DNA of 64,000 nucleotides from CAVURS01 sp963795385. Lineage in GTDB: Bacteria > Actinomycetota > Actinomycetes > Actinomycetales > CAVURS01. Below the pieces are notes generated by a model. The model did no database searches and was not told the DNA's origin. It saw nothing but the letters and a program-made list of their open reading frames with translations. The position numbers and the translations under genes are program-made. This document shows positions 7,806 through 20,487 of the stretch, one piece after another. Within the stretch, counting starts at the first letter, position 1; every line of letters starts with the position of its first letter. Location: contig CAWCHK010000003.1 of the NCBI GenBank assembly GCA_963795385.1, positions 310,001-374,000 of the forward strand, read 5' to 3'.

Positions 7806-9101
7806 GTGACTGCCTGGCCCGCTCCCGAGCTCCCCGAACTGCCCGGCCGCGGACCGCAGGTGCGGGTGCGGGACAGCTCGTCGGGCTCCGTCGTGGATGC
7901 TGCTGCCGGCGACGACGGCACGGCCCGGCTCTACGTCTGCGGCATCACGCCGTACGACGCCACGCACATGGGCCACGCGGCGACGTACCTCGCGTTCGAC
8001 CTGCTGAACCGGGCCTGGCGGGACAGCGGCCGGGACGTGACCTACGTGCAGAACGTCACCGACGTCGACGACCCGCTACTCGAGCGGGCCGAGCGCGACG
8101 GCATCGCCTGGCAGGACCTGGCCGCCCGCGAGGTGGCGCTCTTCGCCGACGACATGAGCGCCCTGCGGGTCATCCCGCCGCGGGCCTACGTCGGCGTCGT
8201 CGAGAGCATCCCGCAGATCGCGGCGGCGGTGTCCCGGCTGGTGGAGGCCGGCCTGGCCTACGCCGTCCCGGTGCCTGCGTCCCATGCGGGCGCGACCGCG
8301 AGCGAGCCCGGCGACATCTACCTGGACCTCTCCCGCGAGCCGCGGTTCGGGCAGACCAGCGGCTGGACCCGCGAGCAGATGATGGGGGTCTTCGCCGAGC
8401 GCGGTGGCGACCCCGACCGTGAGGGCAAGCGCGACCCGCTCGACCCGCTCCTGTGGCGGGCCGAGCGGCCGGGGGAGCCGTCGTGGGACGGCGGCCCCTT
8501 GGGCCCAGGGCGTCCGGGCTGGCACATCGAGTGCACCTGCATCTCGCTGGAGCATCTCGGGATGTCCTTCGACGTCCAGGGCGGCGGCACCGACCTGGTG
8601 TTCCCGCATCACGAGATGAGCGCGGTGCAGGCCGGCGCCCTCACCGGCGGCTGGCCGTTCGCGCGGGCGTACGTCCACCAGGCGATGGTCGGCCTGGACG
8701 GCGAGAAGATGAGCAAGTCCAAGGGGAACCTCGTCCTCGTGTCGCGGCTGCGCGAGCAGGGGGTCGACCCGATGGCCGTCCGGCTGGTGCTCCTGGGTCA
8801 CCACTACGCGACGGCGTGGTTCTGGAGCCAGGACGAGCTCGCGGCCGCGCAGGCGCGCCTGGCCCGCTGGCGGGCGGCGGTCGCGGCCCCCGCGGGACCG
8901 GACGCCGCGGCCACGCTGGCCGAGGTGCGAGCGGCGCTGGCCGACGACCTGGACGCACCGCGCGCGGTGGCCGCGATCGACCGATGGGTTGCGGCCCGAG
9001 CCGATACGGAGGCGGGGGACGAAGCGGGCGAGGACCTCGACCCGGACGCCCCTGACCTGGTCCGGCGTACCGCCGACGCCTTGCTGGGCGTCGCGCTCTA
9101 G
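7806..9101 (+). CDS. mshC: Cysteine:glucosaminyl inositol ligase (mycothiol)
   Basis: The ATP-dependent ligase that joins L-cysteine to 1-D-myo-inosityl 2-amino-2-deoxy-alpha-D-glucopyranoside, the third step of mycothiol synthesis. It has 431 residues and is a class-I aminoacyl-tRNA-synthetase relative of CysRS. The zinc Cys45 lies in YVCGITPYDATHMGHA, the HIGH-like motif is HMGHA (54-58), and KMSKS is at 301-305. The N-terminus MTAWPAPELPELPG fits the family. It shows that the organism uses mycothiol as low-molecular-weight thiol. It ends convergent with the PAC2 gene. Confidence 0.96.
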   Translation: MTAWPAPELPELPGRGPQVRVRDSSSGSVVDAAAGDDGTARLYVCGITPYDATHMGHAATYLAFDLLNRAWRDSGRDVTYVQNVTDVDDPLLERAERDGIAWQDLAAREVALFADDMSALRVIPPRAYVGVVESIPQIAAAVSRLVEAGLAYAVPVPASHAGATASEPGDIYLDLSREPRFGQTSGWTREQMMGVFAERGGDPDREGKRDPLDPLLWRAERPGEPSWDGGPLGPGRPGWHIECTCISLEHLGMSFDVQGGGTDLVFPHHEMSAVQAGALTGGWPFARAYVHQAMVGLDGEKMSKSKGNLVLVSRLREQGVDPMAVRLVLLGHHYATAWFWSQDELAAAQARLARWRAAVAAPAGPDAAATLAEVRAALADDLDAPRAVAAIDRWVAARADTEAGDEAGEDLDPDAPDLVRRTADALLGVAL

Positions 9102-9111
9102 CCGGCCTGAC

Positions 9112-9984
9112 CTAACCCTGCCCCTGCGCTCGGGGCGGGTCGTCGTCGCCGCGCCGCTGCAGGTAGCGCTCGAACTCCCGGGCGATCGCCTCGCCGCTGG
9201 CCTCCGGCAGGTCGGCCGTGTCCTTGGCCTGCTCCAGGGACTTCACGTAGTCCGCGACCTCGCTGTCGTTCTCGGCCAGCTCGTCGACACCGCGCTCCCA
9301 GGCGTGGGCCTGCTCCTGCAGGTCGCCGAGGGGGACGGTGAGGTCGAGCAGCTCCTCGATCCGGCGCAGCAGCGAGAGCGTGGCCTTGGGCGACGGCACC
9401 CCGCCGGCGTAGTGCGGCACCGCGGCCCACAGCGAGATCGCGGGCAGTCCGGCCTGGCTGGCGGCATCGGACAGGACGCCGACGATGCCTGTCGGGCCCT
9501 CGTAGCGGGACGGCTCGATCGCGAGGCGCTCCATCAGGGCCTCGTCCTGACTGGTCGACGTGACCGGGATCGGGCGCGTGTGCGGCACGTCGGCCAGCAG
9601 CGCCCCGACGCTGACCAGCATCTCGGCCCCGATGTCCTGGGCGAAGCTCAGCAGCTCGACGACGAACGCCCGCCACCGCATCGACGGCTCGATGCCGTCG
9701 ACCAGGACGATGTCGCGGTTGTGGCCGGGACGGCGGGCCACGAGCAGACGGGTGGTGGGCCAGATGATCCGGCGCGAGCCGTCGTCCCCGACCTCGACGG
9801 TCGGGCGGTTGACCTGGAAGTCGTAGTAGTCCTCGGGGTCGAGCGCCGCGACCGGCTCGGCGTCCCACTCGCGGGCCAGCTGCTCGATGGCGCCGCTGGC
9901 CGCCTCACCGGCGTCGTTCCAGCCCTCGAAGGCTGCGATCACCACCGGGTGGTGCAGCTCTGGCACATCGCCCAGCTCGATCAC
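9112..9984 (-). CDS. PAC2-family protein
   Basis: A 290-residue member of the PAC2 (proteasome assembly chaperone 2-like) family. The typical segments are VVIAAFEGWNDAGEAASGA near residue 13 and LVDGIEPSMRWRAFVVEL near residue 90. In eukaryotes PAC2 helps assemble the 20S proteasome; in actinobacteria the role is unproven, although the gene keeps company with the proteasome region (Rv2125 in M. tuberculosis, from memory). GTG 9984 is preceded by a leaderless -10 box. It is divergent from metH with a 62-base gap. Confidence 0.85.
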   Translation of the reverse strand: MIELGDVPELHHPVVIAAFEGWNDAGEAASGAIEQLAREWDAEPVAALDPEDYYDFQVNRPTVEVGDDGSRRIIWPTTRLLVARRPGHNRDIVLVDGIEPSMRWRAFVVELLSFAQDIGAEMLVSVGALLADVPHTRPIPVTSTSQDEALMERLAIEPSRYEGPTGIVGVLSDAASQAGLPAISLWAAVPHYAGGVPSPKATLSLLRRIEELLDLTVPLGDLQEQAHAWERGVDELAENDSEVADYVKSLEQAKDTADLPEASGEAIAREFERYLQRRGDDDPPRAQGQG

Positions 9985-9991
9985 CTGGGAC

Positions 9992-9997
9992 AGCCTA
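9992..9997 (-). promoter_or_regulatory. -10 box (TAGGCT) for PAC2 gene, leaderless
   Basis: Minus-strand TAGGCT is separated by 7 bases from GTG 9984. Confidence 0.55.
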
Positions 9998-10011
9998 CGG
10001 GCCGCCCTCGA

Positions 10012-10017
10012 TAGACT
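10012..10017 (+). promoter_or_regulatory. -10 box (TAGACT) for metH, with leader
   Basis: TAGACT 30 bases before GTG 10047. Transcription should start near 10024 and leave a short leader containing AAAGG 7 bases before the start codon. No cobalamin riboswitch fits in the 62-base gap. Confidence 0.45.
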
Positions 10018-10046
10018 TTGCCCACTCCCGAACCAAAGGTCCTTTC

Positions 10047-13586
<3,540 letters not shown>

Positions 13587-13641
13587 GTGACTGAGTCGGG
13601 CCGAGCCCGACCGGACGACATCCCCCGGACGGCCGGGCATG

Positions 13642-13678
13642 GCTGAGGGGCCGGACCCCCGAGCCCCGGCCCCTCAGC
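13642..13678 (+). terminator. metH terminator hairpin
   Basis: A perfect 13-bp stem, GCTGAGGGGCCGG (13642-13654) with 13666-13678, encloses an 11-nt loop and starts 55 bases after the metH stop. It could also serve the convergent ABC transporter genes. Confidence 0.7.
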
Positions 13679-13744
13679 GTCATTCTCCCTATCCGCGCCC
13701 CTCCGCGCGGCTTCTTGGTGTAACCGCCTGTGTTCTCTTGGTTG

Positions 13745-16280
13745 CTACTCGGTGGTAATCGCCCTGAGCACGTCCAGCTTGGCTGCCCGCCGGGCCGGCC
13801 AGATCGCCGCGAACACCCCGGCCAGCGCCGCGAAGATCAGGAACAGCACCAGCGAGCCGTAGGGGATGGACAGCACGTCCAGCCCGTCGTCCTTCAAGGC
13901 CTGCTGCACCGCGATACCGAAGAACAGCCCCAGCACCAGGCCCATCACAGCTCCGAAGAGCGAGATGGCCACCGACTCGAGCCGGACGACGCGACGCAGC
14001 TGCGATCGCACCATCCCCACCGCCCTGAGCAGTCCGATCTCCCGGGTCCGCTCGAACACCGACAGGGCCAGGGTGTTGACGATGCCGAAGATCGCGATGA
14101 TGACGGCCAGGCCCAGCAGTGCGTACAGGATGTAAAGCAGGATGTTGAGCTGGCCCTGCTGATCCTTGATGTACTCGGACTTGGTCGCGACATTCACGAT
14201 CGCGTACGGCTTGGTCACCTGCTCCAGAGCCGTCTTCACCGAGCTCGATGTCTTGCCGTCCGCCGTGACCACGGCGATGGCGAAGTCGATCCGCTGGTTC
14301 GCGGGCACGGCCTTGTCGTACCAGGCACGCGGCATGACGAGCCCGCCGAGCAGCTGGTCGTTGGTGTAGATCCCACCGATCTTGAGCTGCACCGGCTCAG
14401 CCGCGACGCGACCGGGCAGGCTCTGGCCCAGTGACCAGTGCTCGGACTTGGCCAGCTTCGACGAGACCAGGATCTGCCCCTGATCAAGCGTCTCGGCCGA
14501 CCCGGCAGACATGTCCACCCGTTGGGCCGCAACGAGATCCGACCCGACTGCCATCGTCGCGTTCATCTGCTCCTTGTTGACCAGGACCGGCAGCCCGGTG
14601 TACTCCGCGACCTTGGCCACCCCGGGGACCTGCCGAGCCTGGTCGGCGACAGCGGCCGGGACCGGCTGGCCGCGAGGCCGCCGTCAGGGCGTACTGCGAC
14701 GTGAGGTCGGTGGTGAAGGCCTTGGCGAAGCTCGCCTTGGTCGACTGGGCAAGCACGGTCACGCCAGTGACCAGGGCGAGCCCGATCATCAGCGCGGACG
14801 CCGTTGCCGCGCTCCGCCGGGGGTTGCGGATGGCGTTGTCGCGGGCGAGCCGGCCACTGGTGCCCCAGATCTTGGCGATGGGCCAGCCGATCACCCGCAG
14901 CACGGACGGAGCGATGATCGGCGCGAGCACGGTGACACCGATGACGGTCAACCCGGCTCCCAGGCCGGTCAGGGTGCCGGAGCTCCCGGTGGAGCCGCTG
15001 AGCCCGAGGATCAGCACCGCGATGCCGATGACGGTCATCAACAGGCCGATGATCAGCCGGCGGCGCAACGAGCGCGCCGGCAGGGCGACGTCGTCCCGCA
15101 TCGCGGCGACCGGCGGGATCCGGGCCGCGCGCCGCGCCGGGAAGTACGCCGCGAACAGGGTCACCAGGATGCCGACCGCGAAGCAGACGACCACGGTGCG
15201 CACCTGGATCGGAAGGCCGCCCTGGATCTTCAGGCCGAAGGTACTCAGCAGCGCCTTCAGCCCACCAGCGATGAGCGCCCCCGCACCCAGACCGACGAGA
15301 CTCGAGAACGCACCGACGATGAAGGCCTCGATGAGCACCGAGCGCGTCACCTGCCGTCTGGATGCGCCGAGCGCGCGCAGGAGCGCGAGCTCCCTCGTCC
15401 GCTGGGCGACGAGCATCGAGAAGGTGTTCAGGATGACGAACGCGCCGACGAAGACCGCGATGAACGCGAAGACCAGGAAGAAGATCCGGAAGATCTTGAG
15501 GATCCCGTTGTCGAGGTTCTTCTTGGTCTCGTCCGCGAGCTGCGTCCCTGTCAGCACGTTCGTGGTGTTCGGCATCGTCGCCTTCAGGCGATCCCGCAGC
15601 TGGTCGGCGGAGACCCCGGACGCCGTGGTGATGCCGAACGACGGGACCTGGCCATCCGGCGCGTAGAGCTTGAGTGCCGTGGCCGGGTCGAACAGGGTGG
15701 CAGTGGCGCCGAGCAGGCCGGCATCGTTGGTGGTGCGGACGCTACCGACGATCGTGACCGGCAGGATGGTGCCACCGACCACGACGCGGGTCGAGTCACC
15801 GACCTTGAGCTTGGCGAGCGACAGGGTGTCCTTCTCCAGCGCGACCTCTGAGGACGATGTCGGCGCTCGACCGTCGACGAGCCGCCAGGACTTCGGGTCG
15901 TTCGTCCAGCCGAAGCCCAGAGGTGGGGCGCCGCCGTTCACGGCGGCCTTGCCGTTCTTCCCGATGACGATGGCCGAACCCTGGAGGGTCGGGTCCACCT
16001 TCGCGACGCCGGGTACGGCCTTGATCTGGTCGCCAAGGCTCAACGGCAGCTGGGTCCGGGTCTCGCCGGTCTGGTCCGCGACGGTGGCGGTCTTGTCCTC
16101 GATCCCGCGGACGTACACGTCGCTGTTGCCGGAGTCGGCAAGCGCGTTGAAGGTGTTCTTCATCGCGTCGGTGAGGATGAACGTGCCGGACACGAAGGCG
16201 ACGCCCAGGACGATGGACAACGCGGTGAGCGCGAGTCTGAGCTTGTGGCCCAGGACGCTGCGCGTGGCTGCTCTCAACAT
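13745..16280 (-). CDS. ABC transporter permease (MacB/FtsX type), frameshifted
   Basis: Membrane part of a MacB/LolC-type exporter with duplicated FtsX domains, about 845 residues. The first half (from ATG 16280) has an N-terminal helix, a periplasmic domain and three helices; a second repeat ends near 13745. The reading frame breaks at about 14671-14674: the first part reads SQYALTAASR, and the continuation GQPVPAAVADQARQVPGVAKVAEY lies one frame over. Adding GC to make CGCGCG restores SRGQPVPAA. The break is therefore probably an error in the sequence. It forms an operon with the ATPase at 16288. Confidence 0.85.
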
Positions 16281-16287
16281 GTCGCGG

Positions 16288-17103
16288 TCACCGACCCTGA
16301 GCGTCGAACTGCTTCATCCGCTCGAGCACCATGTCGGCGGTCGGGCGGCGCATCTCATCGACGATCTGACCATCCGCGAGGAAGAGCACGCGGTCCGCGT
16401 ACGCGGCGGAGCTCGGGTCGTGAGTGACGATGGCGATCGACTGTCCGAAGTCGTCGACGGACTTACGCAGGAAGGTCAGGACCTCGATGCTCGAACGCGA
16501 GTCGAGGTTGCCGGTCGGCTCGTCGGCGAAGACCACGGTGGGCCGGCTGACCAGGGCGCGGGCGCAGGCGACGCGCTGCTGCTGCCCGCCGGAGAGCTCG
16601 TTGGGACGGTGGTTGAGGCGATCGCGCAGGCCGACCGTGTCGACGACCTGGTCGAACCAGGCCTTGTCGACGTCGCGGCCGGCGATGTCCAGAGGCAGCG
16701 TGATGTTCTCCGCCGCCGTGAGGGTCGGAACGAGGTTGTAGGCCTGGAAGACGAAGCCCAAGCGGTCCCGGCGCAGCTGGGTGAGTGCCTTGTCGTTCAG
16801 GGTGCCCAGCTCGATGCCGTCGACCACGACGGTCCCGGAGGTGGCGGCGTCGAGGCCGGCCATGCAGTGCATGAGCGTGGACTTGCCCGAGCCCGACGGG
16901 CCCATGATGGCCGTGAGCTTGCCGCGCTCGAGGTCGACGCTGACACCCGCTAGGGCGTGCACCTCGGCGTCGCCCTTGCCGTAGGTCTTGACCAGGTCGC
17001 GCGTGCTGGCCACGACACCGTTCTCCATGGCGGGCCGGCCCTTCGTCGGGCCGGGGTCGCTGGCGTCCGGTGATGTACTCAAATCGATGCCGGTGTCGGT
17101 CAC
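16288..17103 (-). CDS. ABC transporter ATP-binding protein (MacB/LolD type)
   Basis: A 271-residue nucleotide-binding subunit. It shows Walker A GPSGSGKS, signature LSGGQQQR and Walker B VVFADEPT followed by GNLDSRSS, the MacB/LolD-type D-loop. It pairs with the downstream permease, whose start lies 7 bases after this gene's stop. The exported substrate cannot be predicted; lipids, peptides or antibiotics are usual. GTG 17103 has a GAGGGG ribosome binding site 9 bases upstream. The N-terminal 25 residues are a low-complexity extension. Confidence 0.92.
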   Translation of the reverse strand: MTDTGIDLSTSPDASDPGPTKGRPAMENGVVASTRDLVKTYGKGDAEVHALAGVSVDLERGKLTAIMGPSGSGKSTLMHCMAGLDAATSGTVVVDGIELGTLNDKALTQLRRDRLGFVFQAYNLVPTLTAAENITLPLDIAGRDVDKAWFDQVVDTVGLRDRLNHRPNELSGGQQQRVACARALVSRPTVVFADEPTGNLDSRSSIEVLTFLRKSVDDFGQSIAIVTHDPSSAAYADRVLFLADGQIVDEMRRPTADMVLERMKQFDAQGR

Positions 17104-17408
17104 GTCTGTTAACCCCTCGGTCTGTACGTCGTCTCTGCTGGTGGCCGCATCAGTCGATCACGGTGCCCCCATCACAGTGGGTGACAGACGTCACCGTCCA
17201 CCGGGATACACCTGACCTGAACCCTGAACGTCCCCTGGCAACCCTGAGTGCCCGTCGGGGTGAATGCAAGCGACTTTGTGGACAGACCGCGATGTAGTCC
17301 AGTGCTAAATCATTGACGGCGCAACGACTTTGGCTACGCAGCGTCGCGCCGAGGGCGAGCGTGAAGCCCGTTGGACGCGATCGCCAGGCAGCTGATGTGC
17401 TTGCGTCC
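17104..17408. promoter_or_regulatory. Divergent control region, ABC operon / homocysteine methyltransferase
   Basis: About 300 bases with no convincing gene, slightly richer in A/T than the surroundings. It contains an imperfect operator-like inverted repeat, GTGAC-N4-GTCAC (17181-17194). It must hold the ABC operon promoter and probably that of the methyltransferase. No clear -10/-35 pair could be assigned. Confidence 0.4.
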
Positions 17409-18392
17409 GTGACTCCTACCGAGCGCGCCGCCGTCCCTGAGCTCGACGGAGTGGTGGTGCTGGCCGACACGGGCATCGAGACCGACCTGATCTTCAACCA
17501 GCGCGTCGACCTGCCGTTGTTCGCCGCCTTCGTGGAGCTGGACAGTGACGGCGGTCGCGAGCGGCTGGACCGATGGCACCGCGACCACGCGACCACCGCT
17601 CTCGCGAACGGGCTGGGCGCCGCCCTGGACGCCGTGACCTGGCGCGCCTCCAGCGACTGGGGCGACCGGCTGGGCTACGACGCCCCGGCACTGAACCGGC
17701 TCAACCAGGACGGCGTACGGCGGCTGCTCGCCCTGCGGGAGGAGCTGCGCGAGGGTCTCGGCCCCGACCCGGCCGCCCACCGGCTGCCGATCGTCGTGGG
17801 CGGGACGATCGGTCCGCGCAGTGACGGCTACCAGCCGACGCTCGTGATGACCGCCGAGGAGTCCGCGGTCTACCACTCACCGCAGCTGCGGAGCTTCATC
17901 GCGGCCGGTGCCGAGCGAGCGACGGCGATGACCCTCGGCTACGTCGCCGAAGCCGTCGGAATCGTCCGCGCCGCAACGGATCTCGGTCTCGCGGTCATCG
18001 TCGGCTTCACGGTCGAGACCGATGGCCGGCTCCCCGACGGCAGCCGGCTGGCCGATGCCGTCCGCACGGTCGACGCCCAGACCGGCACGGCGGCAGCGGG
18101 TTTCATCGTGAACTGCGCCCACCCCGACCATGTCGGCCCGGCGCTGGTCGAGCCTGGTGCCTGGGTCGACCGGGTGATCGGCGTGCGCCCCAACGCCTCC
18201 CGCCGCAGCCATGCCGAGCTGGACCAGGCTCACGACCTGGACGCCGGCGACCCGGTGGAGCTGGGGGAGCAGGTGGCGGCCCTACGCGCGGCGTACCCGT
18301 CGATCGCCCTGGTCGGCGGCTGCTGTGGCACGGATGTCCGGCACGCCCGCGCGATCGCCGCGGCCGTCAGCCGGCCAACCGGTCTCGCCTGA
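17409..18392 (+). CDS. Homocysteine S-methyltransferase-family protein
   Basis: A 327-residue single-domain TIM barrel of the pfam02574 type, using a methyl donor such as S-methylmethionine, SAM or betaine to methylate homocysteine or a related thiol. Zinc ligands are visible in IVNCAHPDHV and GGCCGTDVRH; the substrate-side motif is LADTGIETDLIF at the N-terminus. The start is uncertain: GTG 17409 keeps the conserved beginning, and the open frame extends to 17313. It lies 4 kb from metH, which suggests a cobalamin-independent bypass or another thiol/selenol substrate. Confidence 0.85.
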   Translation: MTPTERAAVPELDGVVVLADTGIETDLIFNQRVDLPLFAAFVELDSDGGRERLDRWHRDHATTALANGLGAALDAVTWRASSDWGDRLGYDAPALNRLNQDGVRRLLALREELREGLGPDPAAHRLPIVVGGTIGPRSDGYQPTLVMTAEESAVYHSPQLRSFIAAGAERATAMTLGYVAEAVGIVRAATDLGLAVIVGFTVETDGRLPDGSRLADAVRTVDAQTGTAAAGFIVNCAHPDHVGPALVEPGAWVDRVIGVRPNASRRSHAELDQAHDLDAGDPVELGEQVAALRAAYPSIALVGGCCGTDVRHARAIAAAVSRPTGLA

Positions 18393-18404
18393 GCGGGCCC
18401 CGGA

Positions 18405-19304
18405 CTACTCCTCGGCCGGCGTGACCGCCGCGCTCGCCCGCGGGTCCACGGCCAGCAGGGCAGCGCCCTCCGGCAGGGGTGGCGGCGTGCCGCCCCACTC
18501 GGGGCACAGGGATTGGAAGTCGCACCAGTCGCAGAGCCGGCTCTTCGACGGCCGCCAGTCGCCGGTCTCGGCCGCGCGGGCGATCGCGGTCCACAGCGCC
18601 TTCACCTTGCGCTCGGTGGCGAGCAGCTCGGCCTCGTCGGGGGAGTAGCGCACCACCTCGCCGTTGCCGAGGTAGACCAGCTGCAGCATCGCCGGAACGA
18701 CGCCGCGCAGGCGCCACAGCACCAGCGCGTAGAACCGCATCTGGAACAGCGCCTTGGTCTCGAACAGCTCGCTGGGCGAGCGGCCGGTCTTGTAGTCGAC
18801 GACGCGGACCTGCCCGGTTGCAGCGACGTCGAGCCGGTCGACGTACCCCCGCAGGACCAGGCCGTCCTCGAGCTGGGTCTCGACGTAGAGCTCACGCTCG
18901 GCCGGCTCCAGCCGGGTCGGGTCCTCGAGGTCGAACCAGGTGGTGAGCAGGCGCTCCGCGTCACCCAGCCAGGCGGCCAGCGCGGCGCCGCCGTCGTCCG
19001 GGAAGAGCGTCGCCAGCTCCGGCTCGGCGGCCAGCAGCTCGGCCCACTGCGGCTGGAGCAGCTCGCGGGCGGCGTCGTAGGTCCGCTGGTCGGCGGGGAG
19101 GTCGAACAGCCGCTCGAGCACGGCGTGCACCAGGGTGCCGCGGGCCGCCGCCGAGCTCGGAGCCTGGGGCAGCCGGTCGATCACCCGGAAGCGGTAGAGC
19201 AGCGGGCACTGCATGAAGTCCGAGGCCCGACTCGGTGACAGGGCGGCTCGGATCGGGGGCGCCGAACCATCGGCGTACGCCGGGGCTTGCGTCGAGCTGA
19301 CCAT
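18405..19304 (-). CDS. RecB-family PD-(D/E)XK nuclease
   Basis: A 299-residue single-strand nuclease domain protein like the C-terminal nuclease of AddB/RecB. The catalytic core reads YVDRLDVAATGQVRVVDYKTGRS (Asp and DYK). The four cysteines of an iron-sulfur staple are present: one in FMQCPLLYRFR and three in CDWCDFQSLC. The family member next to trmI is conserved (Rv2119, from memory); a DNA repair or Cas4-like role is assumed but unproven. ATG 19304 is set by the TACAGT box 7 bases upstream. Confidence 0.88.
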   Translation of the reverse strand: MVSSTQAPAYADGSAPPIRAALSPSRASDFMQCPLLYRFRVIDRLPQAPSSAAARGTLVHAVLERLFDLPADQRTYDAARELLQPQWAELLAAEPELATLFPDDGGAALAAWLGDAERLLTTWFDLEDPTRLEPAERELYVETQLEDGLVLRGYVDRLDVAATGQVRVVDYKTGRSPSELFETKALFQMRFYALVLWRLRGVVPAMLQLVYLGNGEVVRYSPDEAELLATERKVKALWTAIARAAETGDWRPSKSRLCDWCDFQSLCPEWGGTPPPLPEGAALLAVDPRASAAVTPAEE

Positions 19305-19311
19305 GACTCGC

Positions 19312-19317
19312 ACTGTA
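19312..19317 (-). promoter_or_regulatory. -10 box (TACAGT) for RecB-type nuclease, leaderless
   Basis: Minus-strand TACAGT is followed by 7 bases and ATG 19304. It is divergent from the box at 19341. Confidence 0.5.
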
Positions 19318-19340
19318 GGCCGAGGTCCCGACAGCGCCCC

Positions 19341-19346
19341 TAGGCT
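19341..19346 (+). promoter_or_regulatory. -10 box (TAGGCT) for site-2 protease, leaderless
   Basis: TAGGCT, 6 bases, then ATG 19353. The start codon would be the 5' end of the mRNA. Confidence 0.6.
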
Positions 19347-19352
19347 TGCGCC

Positions 19353-20477
19353 ATGGACACGCCGCGCGGCGGGATCAGGCTGGGCACCTTCGTGGGTGCG
19401 CCGGTCATCCTGTCGCCCTCCTGGTTCCTGATCGCGGCGTTCGTCGTGGTCACCTTCGGCCCGTCGGTCCGCGACTACATCCCGGACCTGAGCCCCGGAG
19501 CGAACTACCTGGTGGCTGCCACGTACGCCGTGCTGCTGCTGGTCTCGGTGCTCGTCCACGAGCTCGCCCACGCGGTGCTGGCCCGGGCCTTCGGCATGCC
19601 GGTGACCCAGATCGTGGCCGACGTGTGGGGTGGCCACACGCAGTTCGCAGCGGAGGCCAGCCGGGCCTGGCCCAGCGCCGTCGTCTCCTGCGGAGGTCCG
19701 GCCGCCAACCTGGTCCTGGCCCTCGTCGGGCTGGCGGTCCGCGACGGGTCGGGCAACGACGTGGTCAGCCTCCTGGGCAATGCCCTCTTCTACTCCAACG
19801 TCCTGCTGGCGGTCTTCAACCTGCTGCCCGGCCTGCCCCTCGACGGCGGTCGCGTGGTCGAGTCCCTGATCTGGGGGATCAGCGGTGAGCGGTCCACCGG
19901 AACGCTGGTCGCCGGCTGGTGTGGGCGGGCCGTCGCGGTGGCGGTCCCCGTGGTCGGCGTCCTCCTGCCGCTGGCCCAGGACGGGTCGCCGGACCCGATC
20001 CTGATCATCTGGTGCTTCCTCATCGCGGGTGTCCTGTGGACCGGGGCCGGCCAGGCCCTGCGCTGGGCCGGGATGCGACGCCGCGCCACCCGCCTGGACG
20101 CACGCCGGCTGGCTCGACGCGCGGTCGCGGTCCAGGCCTCGTGGACCGTGACCGAGGTGCTGGACCTCGCGGCCCGTCAGCAGGTCATCGACGTCGTGGT
20201 GCTGGACCCCTCGGGGGTCCCGTTCGGGCTGGTGCAGACCGATGCTCTCCAGCACGTGCTGACCGTCGGGCGCCCGGACACGCCCGTCGAGGCCGTCATG
20301 CACGCGCTGCCGTCGTACGCGGTGGTCCCGGCGAGCACGACCGGTGAGGCCCTCCTGCACCTGCTCTCGCAGACCCCCGCGACGGCGACGTACGCCCTGG
20401 TCGACGACCAGGGCGAGGTCGGGCTGGTCGCGGGCCGCGACCTGGTGGCCGCCATGGGCGCGCGCGGCCGCTCCTAG
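19353..20477 (+). CDS. Site-2 protease (M50) with CBS domains
   Basis: A 374-residue intramembrane zinc metalloprotease. HELAHA (His69, Glu70, His73) is the HExxH site, and NLLPGLPLDGGRV near residue 160 provides the second-half Asp ligand. Several hydrophobic helices surround both motifs. The C-terminal 120 residues carry paired CBS-like segments (ASWTVTEVLDLAARQQVIDVVVLD and PSYAVVPASTTGEALLHLL), typical of group III S2P proteins that may sense nucleotides. The substrate is unknown. The stop TAG is inside the -10 box of trmI. Confidence 0.92.
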   Translation: MDTPRGGIRLGTFVGAPVILSPSWFLIAAFVVVTFGPSVRDYIPDLSPGANYLVAATYAVLLLVSVLVHELAHAVLARAFGMPVTQIVADVWGGHTQFAAEASRAWPSAVVSCGGPAANLVLALVGLAVRDGSGNDVVSLLGNALFYSNVLLAVFNLLPGLPLDGGRVVESLIWGISGERSTGTLVAGWCGRAVAVAVPVVGVLLPLAQDGSPDPILIIWCFLIAGVLWTGAGQALRWAGMRRRATRLDARRLARRAVAVQASWTVTEVLDLAARQQVIDVVVLDPSGVPFGLVQTDALQHVLTVGRPDTPVEAVMHALPSYAVVPASTTGEALLHLLSQTPATATYALVDDQGEVGLVAGRDLVAAMGARGRS

Positions 20478-20480
20478 ACT
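20475..20480 (+). promoter_or_regulatory. -10 box (TAGACT) built on a stop codon, trmI
   Basis: TAGACT begins with the protease stop codon. A 7-base spacer leads to ATG 20488. Confidence 0.6.
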
Positions 20481-20487
20481 CCGCCTC

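Noticed and set aside
10018..10046. Cobalamin or SAM riboswitch before metH
   Set aside because: The leader is under 30 bases, far too short for either riboswitch.
13745..16280. Two separate permease genes
   Set aside because: The two pieces are consecutive parts of one FtsX-type protein and join exactly after restoring GC at 14671-14674.
17181..17194. Defined operator for a known regulator
   Set aside because: GTGAC-N4-GTCAC is too short to name a factor; kept only as a note in the control region.
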